A DNA stretch of 40,163 bases from a virus: positions 1 through 40,163 of the IMG/VR virus record IMGVR_UViG_3300000595_000002, one strand, 5' to 3'. Under the pieces are notes generated by a model. That model did not search any database. It was not told where the DNA came from and saw nothing but the letters and a program-made list of their open reading frames with translations. Made by a program: the position numbers and the translations under genes. Positions 14,843-24,411 of the stretch are shown here, in pieces (position 1 is the first letter of the stretch; every line of letters begins with the position of its first letter).

Positions 14843-14943
14843 TTGGTTAGAAAGGTACGCGAGCACTTTTTACACGCTAGGAGACGGTGTAGATAGTCGT
14901 TTACAATCACTGATAGAAGAACGTCACAACAAGGGCATCTCAT
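14839..14943 (-). CDS. Zinc-ribbon miniprotein, 34 aa
   Basis: ATG at 14943, stop overlapping the next start. MRCPCC at the N-terminus and CKKC near residue 24 give a compact two-pair zinc ribbon. It is too small for other domains. Function unknown. Confidence 0.45.
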   Translation of the reverse strand: MRCPCCDVLLSVIVNDYLHRLLACKKCSRTFLTK

Positions 14944-14975
14944 GAGGTGCACCACCTCGTACTACTGCGTTGAAA

Positions 14976-16310
14976 CTACTGCTGTTGATTCTGCTGAGGT
15001 AAGTTCTGTTGTACTGACTGAAGAGGGGAAGAAGCCAGAGCACCCAGCGTTAACGGATTCGTTAGAGCCCCACGACCAACATCGTACGCTCCTCTAGCAG
15101 CTAACGTCCCTACGCCTGTTGCTATCGGGGAGTGTGCAATGGCAGCAAGAGTGCCTAATGCAACGCCTTCAGCACTTCCATGACCCAATAATGCACCTAA
15201 TAGAGGACTGGCTAACATACTAGACCCGCGTAACGCATTGGCGGAAGTATTGGCATTCATAGGAAATAAGTTCATGAACGCTGAGAGGTTCTTTGCCTTT
15301 GACACTTCCTTTAGAGCAGCTAAAATCTTCGTTGTTCCTTCAGGGTCCAACGCATTCATATGATCTTCAAAAGTGTTTAAATCTTTAACAGTTTGGTATC
15401 CTTCCATTCCTTTGCGGATAGTTGAAAGCTTACTTGCGGCACGCCGCCCAGCAATTAAGTCACCCATCGTAGGCATATCAGCATTCTCAGGATCAGCGGC
15501 ATAGTCTTTTATCTTCTGGAGAACGTCATCGTATACGCTCTGCGACCCACCTGTACCTCTGTCACCTGCTTTAGCAATCTGACGCATCTCGTCTTCTGTC
15601 AGTCCTTGCCCATTATTCAGCGTCTTATAGACGTCTCCTAACAAGCCGCCTGCCTCTTTCGGTGACATGGCGGTTAACGTCCCCATAGGGTCGTTAAATA
15701 GGGCCTTGATAGTTCGTTGTTTAGTTCCGCTAAGAATCTCACCAGCGGGGGCAAGTATCTTATTCACTCCCATCTTAGCTGTGTCGTCTATCGCGCTACC
15801 AGCTAGTTTCCCAGCTTCAGAAGAACCACCAAGAAACGTCATAGGATCAGAAGCAACTTGTGTACCAAGCGCTTGTGCAGCAGTTAGTGCTGGGTTATGG
15901 GATAACGCCGTAGCTTGACCGATAGGAAGTCCAGACACCTTGGAAGCAAGTGAAGTGAATAAAGGAGCGGGACCAAATCCCTGCTCTGCTACAGTGTTGC
16001 CTAATTCATTGGCTCCAGCAGAAGTAGACGCAACAATTCTACCGGGACTTTGAAGCGTTTGCATGGCAGCTTGAAAGGCTGACAACGCCGGATTAGAAGA
16101 CGTAGGAGAGAGCGGCTGATTCGCCTGTGCCCCGCCTGTAGCTGCTTTAGCGGCCTGCTGTGCCACTTCCTGAGCCTTATCTAACAAACTCGCATGGGTC
16201 GTAAGGTCCTTAAACTGCGAGAATTCTTGAGGATCAAATCCAGTATTGTCGTTAAGGATTTCGTTAGATTTGAACCGCTTATAGTCTGCTGGATCAAATG
16301 AGTCAGACAT
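14976..16310 (-). CDS. Internal virion protein, 444 aa
   Basis: Helix-rich, Ala/Gly/Ser-rich protein with a Gln-rich C-terminus. Two short N-terminal repeats share the pattern FDPxxYKRFK / FDPQEFSQFK. Several hydrophobic Ala/Gly stretches occur near 370-430. It is the third of three consecutive large Gln/Ala-rich genes after the tail fibres, the usual place of podovirus ejection (internal core) proteins. No enzymatic motif is seen. The assignment rests on composition and synteny. Confidence 0.5.
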   Translation of the reverse strand: MSDSFDPADYKRFKSNEILNDNTGFDPQEFSQFKDLTTHASLLDKAQEVAQQAAKAATGGAQANQPLSPTSSNPALSAFQAAMQTLQSPGRIVASTSAGANELGNTVAEQGFGPAPLFTSLASKVSGLPIGQATALSHNPALTAAQALGTQVASDPMTFLGGSSEAGKLAGSAIDDTAKMGVNKILAPAGEILSGTKQRTIKALFNDPMGTLTAMSPKEAGGLLGDVYKTLNNGQGLTEDEMRQIAKAGDRGTGGSQSVYDDVLQKIKDYAADPENADMPTMGDLIAGRRAASKLSTIRKGMEGYQTVKDLNTFEDHMNALDPEGTTKILAALKEVSKAKNLSAFMNLFPMNANTSANALRGSSMLASPLLGALLGHGSAEGVALGTLAAIAHSPIATGVGTLAARGAYDVGRGALTNPLTLGALASSPLQSVQQNLPQQNQQQ

Positions 16311-17620
16311 TAGTAGCCCTCTTGGTGCATAATCGCATACACTTGTTTCTTACTAAGATTGCCGGGAGCCATGAGCTGATTGAAGCGTGTAGCAGGGTCT
16401 GGCTTTTGGCCGGGATTACTCATACCGGGATGCTGCATAGGAGCTCCACCTTGGGACTGTTGAGGAGCCATACCGGGAGCGGGGGCATTCATAACTTGCT
16501 GCACCGTGTTCCTACTAACACCGGGAAGCTGTTGTAACGCAGCCATTCCCATTTGACGGGACTGATTTAACACGCTTGAGTTAACATCCATCTCCCGCGT
16601 TAACATGTCTTGGAACTGCGGAAGGAAGCCAGAGAAATTAACGGGCTGTCTTTCGTTCGTTAACATTTCCATGAAATTGCCGAATTTGGATTTATAAGAA
16701 TCCGGCAGGAATTGATTCATGGCCTCATTCGTAAGAACACCGGAAGGATTAATACTCTTACCCAAGGCAACGGCTAAGTCGCTTCGCTGACGTTGATCTG
16801 CCATTCCACCACTGGAATTAATTTGGTCAATAATGGCCTGTGCACGTTGTAAGGACGAAGAACGCTGAACAGCGTCAGAAGCGGCCTTCTGTGCAGCACC
16901 GGGACCGCCATACTGCAATAGAGTCTTTAACGCGCTCTGTTGCACCATAGCCTGTCTAGCTTGAGCCAAGGCGTCCATAGAATCCAGACGCTGACCATTA
17001 AGATTCGTTCCTAACATCTTTGACGGGACACTTCCGCCAAATGCCTGTAGAAGCTGTTGAGCGTCATTATCGTTTAAACGTCCACCACTAGCTGTCTTAA
17101 TCTGGTCAACAGTAGTTAGAGAAGGATTAGAAGCTCCCATTTTAGCCATGGCAGCGGCCACCTGTCCTTCCTGACTCTGTTGTTTCTGCATAGCAGAATA
17201 GTCATATAAAGGCTTACCGTCAGCGTCCGTTCCAATAGGCTGTAACTGCATTCCGTTTGGAATATTAGACTGGTCAGGGATTTGCCCAGTAGCCAGAATC
17301 GGGGAACCAGAGTCGTGCATGATTGGGCTACCCGTAATGAGCTTACTCAAGAAGCTTCCCAATCCATGCCCCGGTGTCTGAGGCGTGACAGTCGTTAAAT
17401 TGGTAGAAGGACTTCCTAAATGCTTCTTCATAATGGCCTGTGCCACAACATGCATAGCGGGATGAACGTCAGGAGACCCGCTGTCGTCAGAACTTCCCGA
17501 AGGAGCTGGCTGTAAGGACTGACTAGCAAGCTGTGAAGCATCAATAGATTGCTGACTCTGTTGACCTAATAGCTGAGAAAGTTGTAATTGCTGATCTGGT
17601 GTAAGATTAGAAATGTCCAT
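16310..17620 (-). CDS. Internal virion protein, 436 aa, Gln-rich
   Basis: Starts with a short Gln/Leu-rich stretch, then Pro/Ser-rich and helical segments; Gln is frequent throughout and Met-rich repeats occur near the C-terminus (residues about 350-410). It abuts the next gene by one base. Composition and place between tail fibres and lysis genes suggest an ejection protein, as in P22 or T7-like internal core proteins, but no homology motif is visible. Confidence 0.5.
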   Translation of the reverse strand: MDISNLTPDQQLQLSQLLGQQSQQSIDASQLASQSLQPAPSGSSDDSGSPDVHPAMHVVAQAIMKKHLGSPSTNLTTVTPQTPGHGLGSFLSKLITGSPIMHDSGSPILATGQIPDQSNIPNGMQLQPIGTDADGKPLYDYSAMQKQQSQEGQVAAAMAKMGASNPSLTTVDQIKTASGGRLNDNDAQQLLQAFGGSVPSKMLGTNLNGQRLDSMDALAQARQAMVQQSALKTLLQYGGPGAAQKAASDAVQRSSSLQRAQAIIDQINSSGGMADQRQRSDLAVALGKSINPSGVLTNEAMNQFLPDSYKSKFGNFMEMLTNERQPVNFSGFLPQFQDMLTREMDVNSSVLNQSRQMGMAALQQLPGVSRNTVQQVMNAPAPGMAPQQSQGGAPMQHPGMSNPGQKPDPATRFNQLMAPGNLSKKQVYAIMHQEGY

Positions 17621-17625
17621 AATTA

Positions 17626-18588
17626 TTACCCTAACGCTCCTGCAAGACTGGCATAGTTTCCGGAAGACTGGTTGCTACCCGCACCAGGACTAAACCACTG
17701 TCCAAGTCCGCTACCCACACTATTACCAAATCCTCCTGCAAAACTCTGTCCTAGCGTCCGCATGAATGACGGCTGCATATCCTGCATGTTCTTAAAATAG
17801 TTGCTTTGTAACGCAAGCTGGTCTTGGAACTGAAGCTGATTCATAAATGTATTCTGAGCATTGTTCTGAGAAATTCCTGCCTGTTGCTGCATGTAAGGAA
17901 CTTGATTCAGAATATTAGCCTGTTGATATTGGTATGGCGCTGACGCTCCACCAAACTGAATCTGGTTAGCCTGATTCTGCATTTGTAGATTGGCGTCGGC
18001 TAAATACCCCTGAGCCTGCCCTGCCAAATCCTTCTGTGCCCCTGCTAACGCTTCGTTCAGTCCGCCTGTATTTAGAAGACCCTGCGACTGAAGAGACGTA
18101 AGAATCTGAGGCTGTAAGCGATTGAATAGTTGCTGGTCGTAGTTCTGAAGGTATTGAGACGTTGAATCCAATGCCTGCTGACCCATCGTACGGTACTGAT
18201 TGGCTAAATCAGTTGCTTGGGACTGCTGATTTTGTAACTGCTGAGTGGCGTAATCCTTCGCCTGCTGCTGGAAGGTATTTCCGACAAAGCTATTAATATA
18301 CGTGTTGGGGTCTTGACTCTTCGTAGAACCGGGATTGGCTAAGTCATTCGTATTCGGAATGACGTACTGCGTAACGAATTGACTAAGCTCGTCTTGAGTA
18401 GGGGCCCTTCCAACAAGATTCTGGAAACTATTCGAGAAGTCAGTTGTTAAGTTATTGACCTTATCGGTATACTGGTTGAACCAATTTTGGTCAGGACGCC
18501 ATGCCCAAGGAACCTGAACGTCAGACTGAGCGTGTTGAATAACTTGGTTATAAAGGTCGGAATTACTTTTTAAATCGAAGCTTGCCAT
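17626..18588 (-). CDS. Internal virion protein, 320 aa, Gln/Asn-rich
   Basis: Long Gln/Asn-rich helical region (residues about 100-270) with repeated QNQ and QQ patterns, and a Gly-rich C-terminus (GGFGNSVGSGLGQWF). This matches the composition of podovirus internal virion or ejection proteins. It is the first of three such genes. Confidence 0.5.
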   Translation of the reverse strand: MASFDLKSNSDLYNQVIQHAQSDVQVPWAWRPDQNWFNQYTDKVNNLTTDFSNSFQNLVGRAPTQDELSQFVTQYVIPNTNDLANPGSTKSQDPNTYINSFVGNTFQQQAKDYATQQLQNQQSQATDLANQYRTMGQQALDSTSQYLQNYDQQLFNRLQPQILTSLQSQGLLNTGGLNEALAGAQKDLAGQAQGYLADANLQMQNQANQIQFGGASAPYQYQQANILNQVPYMQQQAGISQNNAQNTFMNQLQFQDQLALQSNYFKNMQDMQPSFMRTLGQSFAGGFGNSVGSGLGQWFSPGAGSNQSSGNYASLAGALG

Positions 18589-18624
18589 AAAATGTGTTCC
18601 TTATTGCCGGGAGGCAATGAGCTA

Positions 18625-18765
18625 CTAAAGACCTATCTCTTCAGCGGTGGGTTTTGTCTGATTCGCGTCCAGCCATTCAAGACCTTCATACGTGTCGCCA
18701 CGTAAGTTCCATATTGCACCGGGGCGTATTTCCATGAGCTTGTTACAAATCTGTTCGACAGTCAT
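18625..18765 (-). CDS. Small tail-associated (XkdW-like) protein, 46 aa
   Basis: ATG at 18765 preceded by gagga. It contains RPGAIWNLRGDTYEGLEWL, a motif I associate with small phage tail-region proteins of the XkdW/DUF2977 type (recalled). Located right after the tail fibre genes, so a fibre-assembly or tail accessory role is plausible. Confidence 0.5.
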   Translation of the reverse strand: MTVEQICNKLMEIRPGAIWNLRGDTYEGLEWLDANQTKPTAEEIGL

Positions 18766-18773
18766 AAATCCTC

Positions 18774-19565
18774 TTACGCAATTTCTTCTAGAATAATTAC
18801 CTGCTTTCCTGAGACACCGAACGTTCCGGTAAGTGCAGCGTCGACACGAATACTCGCCGTGTAAGTAGTACTCGAAGTAGTTGCAGGGCTATCTATGTAG
18901 CTGTATGAAAGTGGAGCATGAACAGTCCCTGTTCCACTACCGACATCCATACGACCAAAACCGGTCGAGCTACCTCCACCTAAATCTGTTCCGCCACGAT
19001 CCAAACTCCAAAACACGTTGCCGGTTTGTACGGCACTGTTCGTAATCATGGAACTGATTGTGACGCGGATACGATGAGATGAAGACGTAGGAGTTATGGA
19101 AGCTGCGAGATTAGTTAACGCAAACGACGTGCTCGTAGTTGCAAAGCTCGTTGTAGAAACAACCTGCACCGGGGCTTGAAATCCGTTATAGATGGTAGGA
19201 ATCTGACCAAACGCAGCAGCATCAGAAGCCGCAGACCCGTTCGTAAGTCCAGTAATCTTATGGCTATTCATGCTCATGTTCGCTGTGTTTCCAGCACTGA
19301 GCATTATGTTCGCGTCTGCACCGGGGTCAGGAATTGTAAGCGTATGAGAGGATGAAGGGGCCGTAGAGGAAACCGTAATGGTGTTCGTAGTGCCTAGCAC
19401 GAGTTGACCAGACACTTTGGCTATTGCGAGAGGTCCTGTCCAGCTCGCCGTACCACCGTCCAGTTGGTTTAGAACTGTGACGATATTTCCAATCTCAGCT
19501 TCCACCTGAGAACCATATGCCACTGTACCGTCTACAAAATGATAAGTTCGATTAAATAAAGACAT
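18774..19565 (-). CDS. Tail fibre protein, 263 aa
   Basis: N-terminal anchor RTYHFVDGTVAYGSQVE followed by a Ser/Thr/Gly-rich beta-structured region. The anchor is nearly identical in the next gene upstream (19569) and more distantly present in 20298. The remainder (about 130-263) is a different beta-rich domain, probably the receptor-binding or trimerising part. It fits a podovirus tail fibre attached to the tail tube through the N-terminus. Confidence 0.6.
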   Translation of the reverse strand: MSLFNRTYHFVDGTVAYGSQVEAEIGNIVTVLNQLDGGTASWTGPLAIAKVSGQLVLGTTNTITVSSTAPSSSHTLTIPDPGADANIMLSAGNTANMSMNSHKITGLTNGSAASDAAAFGQIPTIYNGFQAPVQVVSTTSFATTSTSFALTNLAASITPTSSSHRIRVTISSMITNSAVQTGNVFWSLDRGGTDLGGGSSTGFGRMDVGSGTGTVHAPLSYSYIDSPATTSSTTYTASIRVDAALTGTFGVSGKQVIILEEIA

Positions 19566-19568
19566 AAG

Positions 19569-20297
19569 TTACCTTTTAAGCTCAAATACAACGAGGTTAT
19601 GGTATGGAGAAGAACTGAACGCACCACCAGAGTTAAACGAATAACCAGCTTTATATGTGTGACTTCCAGCGGCAGGAGAAGACACCGTAGCAATAGCAAA
19701 GGCAATAGTCGGATTGCCACCCAGCCCTGACCAGTCTGATTCTTGGTTTCCACCTGCAATAGCACTATTATCTTCTGAGACACCGTACCTTACATTGGCT
19801 GTTCCACCAGACGTGGTAACAGCGACGGAAGCTGTAGCCAAAATAATTACAGGACCGCCCGTAGTGGTGATAGTCACAGTATCTAGAGTTGTGCCTGAGC
19901 TCCAAGCTGGTACGCCACTATTAGCGTTATTGTACTGCGTCACAGCATTGGCAGCTAGAAGCGACGTTGTCACACCACCTGTCCCTAGATTGGCTGCTGC
20001 TACACCCGTAGCAAGTTGAGTATTCGTAATAGTTCCACTCGTTATTTGAGAGGCCGTTATTGGATAGACAGCAGCATTTCCTGAAACGCTGGGGGCTGCA
20101 AGACTTGTTAATTGATGACCCCCCATGTTGACGTCAGCTTGAGGGAGCAAACTTGTAACTTTTACGTTTGTCCACGTCGTAGAGGCAGCATCAAGACTGT
20201 TTATCGTATTAACGATATTTGCTATTTCGCTCTCTACTTGGGAACCATAGGCAACTGTGCCGTCGGTAAAGTGGTAAGTTCTTGTTATTAAACTCAT
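19569..20297 (-). CDS. Tail fibre protein, 242 aa
   Basis: Shares its first about 40 residues with the fibre at 18774 (RTYHFTDGTVAYGSQVE) and then diverges: Thr/Ala-rich repeats (SGTITNTQLATGVAAANLG) typical of fibre shafts, and a different C-terminal beta domain. Two fibres with one anchor suggest duplicated or alternative adhesins. Confidence 0.6.
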   Translation of the reverse strand: MSLITRTYHFTDGTVAYGSQVESEIANIVNTINSLDAASTTWTNVKVTSLLPQADVNMGGHQLTSLAAPSVSGNAAVYPITASQITSGTITNTQLATGVAAANLGTGGVTTSLLAANAVTQYNNANSGVPAWSSGTTLDTVTITTTGGPVIILATASVAVTTSGGTANVRYGVSEDNSAIAGGNQESDWSGLGGNPTIAFAIATVSSPAAGSHTYKAGYSFNSGGAFSSSPYHNLVVFELKR

Positions 20298-20723
20298 TTA
20301 AATTGTGCTCCATTCAGAGCCGTTGTAGACAACTCGTAGTACACCGTAGGCTGTGTTAATGACTTTACTTGCAGCACCATCTATCGTTCCAGAGGCGGGG
20401 GAAACTGTAATATTATTTGTGTTAGCATCTCCTTTCCCGTCCTTGACAATATAGACGAGGCCCGTTATCGGAGACGATGGAAGCGTAACTGCTGTAGCTG
20501 CGCCAGTACCTTTCTTAACAACCAGAACTGTTTCAAATCCAGCCGTAATACTTCCTGACGATGTAAATACGCGGTTCGTTAATGCAATCTTGTCCCACGT
20601 CGTAAGACCAGCGTTAGCATTATTAATCGTGTATATAATTGTGTTTAATACACTCTGAAGGTATACAGGATCAACACCTGTGCGGTCTGTAAATTGATAG
20701 GCAGGGGCTAATTGTACTGTCAT
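20298..20723 (-). CDS. Short tail fibre-like protein, 141 aa
   Basis: N-terminal AYQFTDRTGVDPVYLQSVLN is an eroded version of the anchor in the two following genes, and a 'TTWDK' segment corresponds to their 'TTWTN'. The C-terminal 80 residues are Gly/Thr/Val-rich beta structure (ITVSPASGTIDGA). It may be a short fibre or a connector between the tail tube and the longer fibres. Confidence 0.5.
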   Translation of the reverse strand: MTVQLAPAYQFTDRTGVDPVYLQSVLNTIIYTINNANAGLTTWDKIALTNRVFTSSGSITAGFETVLVVKKGTGAATAVTLPSSPITGLVYIVKDGKGDANTNNITVSPASGTIDGAASKVINTAYGVLRVVYNGSEWSTI

Positions 20724-20724
20724 A

Positions 20725-22371
20725 TTATATCTGAGAAATACCTTGAGGAATTGCGCTTACAGCAAACCCTTCAATAACTGCTGTATTATTTAAGGTCGAG
20801 TTAGATAATTTAAATCGAACAGTCTTTGCGTCAAAGCTGAGTTCTTTCTGAACGGTAGTAAGACCGGCTTTTGCCCACGAAGACGTTCCCCATGTCATTG
20901 TTCCACCGGGTCCAGTCGTACCCCAAGTTGTCTGCGTAGGAGCTAAAAACATCTGAATGGTCGGAACAGACGTGGTGTCAGAACCGTCTAGGTAGCAGTC
21001 AATATTAATGGCCTGCGTAAGGTCCCCGGTTGTTCCCTTTAATTCAATCCAAGGCCACTTAGACCGGATAGTGGGTTTTTCTGAAAACATATCTCCCCAA
21101 ATGGCGTAAGAACTAATTGCTGTTCCGTTATCATTTGTTCCGATGTCCTGCTGGTATGCCGTGCCTGCATAATCGGCTGTATAGGGTCTCCACGCGCCAT
21201 TCGTCTGTTCAAATAATGCTCCACAAGCAAAACGGCTTGCGAAACTATTACGCGCCCACACAAAGTCCGTGGTGTAGTCCAGAACCCAACAAGTGTCTCC
21301 AGAATTCGTCTGAGTCATGAACACCCATATTTGATTCCGATCTGGATAATTAATAGCCCACACATTGTTGAGCGTAGACTTATCCATAGAGCCAAGATTT
21401 GTAATTGCCGTGTCACGACTCTGACTGATTGGATACCCAACTTGAACTGTGGACTGTCCATCGAAGATACGGGGCATTCCGAACTGGTCAACAAAGAAGA
21501 CAAGTTCAACACCTGACTGCCGACGATTTGTAATAGGGGTAGTAAACTTAACAATGGACCTATGAGACTGAGTACCAACATTAGGGACAATTGGCGTAGG
21601 ATTCTGTGTGAAGGGGAATACAACGCCAGAGCTATTGACCTGCGTAGGCTGGAAGGCTATTTGATAAATAGCATTTCGTTTGAAGGCATAAAGAAAAGTG
21701 TTATAAGAAACGGCTCCACGTAAATCTCCCCCGGTCTTCGGGGAAATGTCCATGTAGTTATTAGAGCCCAACATCGTAAAAGAGTTAGGGTTATTGACAT
21801 CAGAAAAACGCATGCGGTCATATTGTCTTGTGGCACTTTCGACTGTTTGACCCCAAAACATGTAGCCTTGGAATTCAACGTTGAACAGAGCCGACGTAAA
21901 GGCAGGCGTTCCTTGAACCACCTGCGTAGCTCCAGAAGAATTGGTTTGCCAACAGGTGTTCGTGTCATCAGTCACACATACAATGTCATTAAGAATTGCG
22001 AAAGTGTTAAAGTGCGTGCTATCATTGGTAACCGTCGTGCTGTTGGTTATGTCTGTCCACGTCCCGTTAAGAGCTGACATGGAATACATCTTTCCGCCAC
22101 ACACTAACATGGCCTTATTCGTTCCACCAGAGAACCGAGCCATATAAAGGCCATTGCACGTATTAGCACTGACAGGAGAGGCATTCAGAGTTGTATAGCC
22201 ATTACGCCACTGAATACCGCCAATTGGAAAATAATTAACATTCTGAGCATCGCGGAGTTTCGAGGGCCCGAGAGAAACGGAAGAAGATATAGTGTCTATC
22301 CCACCAATCGTGTTATAGACGTCTATAATATTTCCACTGAAGTTCTGTATTTGGCCTGTAGTGGTTGACAT
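20725..22371 (-). CDS. Tail tube/nozzle protein (podovirus tubular B-like), 548 aa
   Basis: Beta-rich throughout. N-terminal KLRDAQNVNYFPIGGIQWRNG, repeated 'YMFWGQ / LYAFKRNAIY' strands, and a 'DYTTDFVWARNSFASRFACG' motif typical of the beta-propeller tail-tube or stabilisation proteins of podoviruses (T7 gp12 / P22 gp10 class). It lies directly after the adaptor-like protein at 22374, as in those phages. No enzymatic motif. Family level only. Confidence 0.65.
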   Translation of the reverse strand: MSTTTGQIQNFSGNIIDVYNTIGGIDTISSSVSLGPSKLRDAQNVNYFPIGGIQWRNGYTTLNASPVSANTCNGLYMARFSGGTNKAMLVCGGKMYSMSALNGTWTDITNSTTVTNDSTHFNTFAILNDIVCVTDDTNTCWQTNSSGATQVVQGTPAFTSALFNVEFQGYMFWGQTVESATRQYDRMRFSDVNNPNSFTMLGSNNYMDISPKTGGDLRGAVSYNTFLYAFKRNAIYQIAFQPTQVNSSGVVFPFTQNPTPIVPNVGTQSHRSIVKFTTPITNRRQSGVELVFFVDQFGMPRIFDGQSTVQVGYPISQSRDTAITNLGSMDKSTLNNVWAINYPDRNQIWVFMTQTNSGDTCWVLDYTTDFVWARNSFASRFACGALFEQTNGAWRPYTADYAGTAYQQDIGTNDNGTAISSYAIWGDMFSEKPTIRSKWPWIELKGTTGDLTQAINIDCYLDGSDTTSVPTIQMFLAPTQTTWGTTGPGGTMTWGTSSWAKAGLTTVQKELSFDAKTVRFKLSNSTLNNTAVIEGFAVSAIPQGISQI

Positions 22372-22373
22372 TA

Positions 22374-23501
22374 TTAAATCCTGAAACTAGGACCGCGATT
22401 TGACCACAACGGAGTGCCTACTTGGTGTTTCGTAATCGAGCGGTCTTCAGCTTTAGCAGAGTCCCAAGCAGCCTTTTGTATTTGGTACTGAGAGCCCTCC
22501 CGCATATCGGGACTAGCACCTTCTTCACGGTAAATGGCACCTTCAATGATTGCCGTAGGGTATCGATACGTCATCTCATTGACATCGTTTGAGTTAATAA
22601 GAATCGGGTACTTTCTCCAACCAGCAACAAGAACGCCCCAGCCTTGATTAGGGGAGGGGTCTAAACGAATATTCCGTCCAAACTGTCTCGTAGACGTGTA
22701 TGTAGCTCCAGCAGGAGCCACAAGAAGATTTTGATACAGAGTAATCGATGTGTCGCTCGTAACTTTATGCACGGTATACGGCGTAAGAACACCTGAAACT
22801 GCTCCCACAGTACTGGAGTCTCCCGTAATGGTAATGGTGTCCCCCGGTGTGACGTTGGCAAGCCAAGCTGTGCCGGACCCGGTTAGGACGTTTGAGTTAA
22901 TAGTGCCTGTAACTGTTCCAGTCGAATACGTCGTAGCCGAGAAATTGGAATTGAATATATAAGCAGCCGTGGGTATACCACGATTGACATTAGGTGGTTC
23001 AACATTCCAATAGATTGGCAAGGCCGACGTATAAATAGGAACTAAGACATGGCTGACGTCATATAGCTCAGATGGAAATAGCCAATCCATCTTCTTCAGC
23101 TCGAAGTTCTTTCCTGACGCTGACGTACCTTTGTAGGCTGGTTCTATCGTCATAGCCGACGTTGACGTACAGGCCACAACGCGATAGAACATATTAGGAG
23201 CGTCATCATAGAACCTAATGTACGCACCAACATACGTTGTGGTGTCTGGAAGAATAGCAGAAGCAAACGTAACCGTCTGCGAGCCGTTCGTAGCTGTCAC
23301 TGTCCCATTCGTCGTGCTGAATAAGTCCGTAACTTCAGGCAATAGATATTCACGTAGCCGGAACGACCACGGAAAACTGTCCCACTGTTCTTGGGCCGTT
23401 TCATTTATGAAGCGTTTAATACGTGTAGCGACAGTCGTATCATTTACGTTTTTATTTAAACGCGAGCAGACTGAAGTTACAAGATCGTTAAAAGTAGCCA
23501 T
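22374..23501 (-). CDS. Tail adaptor (tubular A-like) protein with Ig-like insert, 375 aa
   Basis: Begins with a helical segment (ATFNDLVTSVCSRLNKNVND) and INETAQEQWDSFPWSFR, like podovirus head-tail adaptor proteins (T7 gp11 / P22 gp4 class). A beta-rich Thr/Gly insert (residues about 175-280, GTVTGTINSNVLTGSGTAWL) looks like an Ig-like or BACON-type insertion. It ends with a helical segment (IIEGAIYREEGASPDMREG). It precedes the nozzle-like gene. Assignment is from synteny plus pattern. Confidence 0.6.
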   Translation of the reverse strand: MATFNDLVTSVCSRLNKNVNDTTVATRIKRFINETAQEQWDSFPWSFRLREYLLPEVTDLFSTTNGTVTATNGSQTVTFASAILPDTTTYVGAYIRFYDDAPNMFYRVVACTSTSAMTIEPAYKGTSASGKNFELKKMDWLFPSELYDVSHVLVPIYTSALPIYWNVEPPNVNRGIPTAAYIFNSNFSATTYSTGTVTGTINSNVLTGSGTAWLANVTPGDTITITGDSSTVGAVSGVLTPYTVHKVTSDTSITLYQNLLVAPAGATYTSTRQFGRNIRLDPSPNQGWGVLVAGWRKYPILINSNDVNEMTYRYPTAIIEGAIYREEGASPDMREGSQYQIQKAAWDSAKAEDRSITKHQVGTPLWSNRGPSFRI

Positions 23502-23519
23502 AAGGCACTCCGGTGTAAC

Positions 23520-23912
23520 TTAATTTACTTTGTAAAGAATCGTCACACCGCCGCTGTTTCCAGTGGTCGTATAAGACAGGCCGTTGTAAAGCCTAACGTT
23601 GTAATGAAACTCATTCGCGGAGTTCAACGTTACACTTGAAATCATTGTGTTAGGAAGACAGGAGAACGTGCTATCGTAGATTCCAATAATTCCACCTGTA
23701 GTCACGCTGGCAACTATAATTCCTCGGAAATCGCTATTGGCACCTGTGGACGAGACCTGAGCCGAAAATCCGTTTCCTGAAGTTTTATTAATCCACTTAC
23801 ATGTGTCATTTGTGGCAGTAAATGAAGACTGATTTATTTCCCTTGTTTCATCAAACGCAAAGGCCATCGAGGACATAGCCAACGACAACCCAAAGATAAG
23901 TAACTTTTTCAT
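23520..23912 (-). CDS. Sec-exported beta-rich protein, 130 aa
   Basis: Clear N-terminal signal peptide (MKKLLIFGLSLAMSSMAFAF, cleavage likely after the second AFA). The mature part is beta-rich with two cysteines, one in NDTCKWI and one in FSCLPN, able to form a disulfide in the periplasm. A fold-level match to the protein at 25384 is visible: a GIIV/GVIV strand, a 'F-x-V-x-L-x-NGL' strand and a C-terminal 'ILYK/R' strand. It overlaps the previous gene by four bases within the tail operon. No function recognised. Confidence 0.6.
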   Translation of the reverse strand: MKKLLIFGLSLAMSSMAFAFDETREINQSSFTATNDTCKWINKTSGNGFSAQVSSTGANSDFRGIIVASVTTGGIIGIYDSTFSCLPNTMISSVTLNSANEFHYNVRLYNGLSYTTTGNSGGVTILYKVN

Positions 23913-24124
23913 TTTGTTTTTTCCTTAAAGATTGGGAAATAATAAGGCTTTCCCTCGATTTTTTGTTCCGCAACCATCGCTAGAACGAACTTATGACCAT
24001 CTGCTTCAAACGCACCCTGTGACGTGACTTTTGTGTAAAGAATGTTAACTACGAACAACAATAATGAAACTGCAACGGCTAAGAACGGACGTTTACGGAA
24101 TTCGTCTTCAAGTTGTTTAATCAT
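23909..24124 (-). CDS. Small membrane protein, 71 aa
   Basis: A basic N-terminus, then a membrane helix (PFLAVAVSLLLFVVNILY, residues about 13-30), then a polar Lys/Glu-rich tail. It is flanked by four-base overlaps with the Cys-rich gene and the exported protein. It may be the membrane partner of the exported protein at 23520 (position only). Confidence 0.5.
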   Translation of the reverse strand: MIKQLEDEFRKRPFLAVAVSLLLFVVNILYTKVTSQGAFEADGHKFVLAMVAEQKIEGKPYYFPIFKEKTK

Positions 24125-24360
24125 ATGTAGAGGCGTCCCGTTTTACGTTTGACTTGACCGTCCGGTTGTGCTTCTCGGGAGAGAATGTCTTTGTAATGCG
24201 CTGAAGAAAGCTCCTGACCACCTTTAAGCCGTATCATGGCTTTGAATGTATTCGGTTTTAGATTATCGGGGCTATTTATGTAGGCCCTAAAGCAAGGCTC
24301 ACATCGCTTTAAGAAATCTAAATCGTCAGACTCATTCTGACACACATCACACTTTTCCAT
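24121..24360 (-). CDS. Cys-rich small protein, 79 aa
   Basis: Start at internal ATG 24360 with ggagaaag upstream; the frame extends to 24411, but that part crosses a GC hairpin. CDVCQNES and CEPC form two Cys pairs, then a Lys-rich C-terminus. Stop overlaps the next start. No family recognised. Confidence 0.45.
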   Translation of the reverse strand: MEKCDVCQNESDDLDFLKRCEPCFRAYINSPDNLKPNTFKAMIRLKGGQELSSAHYKDILSREAQPDGQVKRKTGRLYI

Positions 24361-24411
24361 TGCTTTCTCCGTTAAACTTTGTGTTCCCTTGCGGGGGAGC
24401 CCGTCCCGCAT

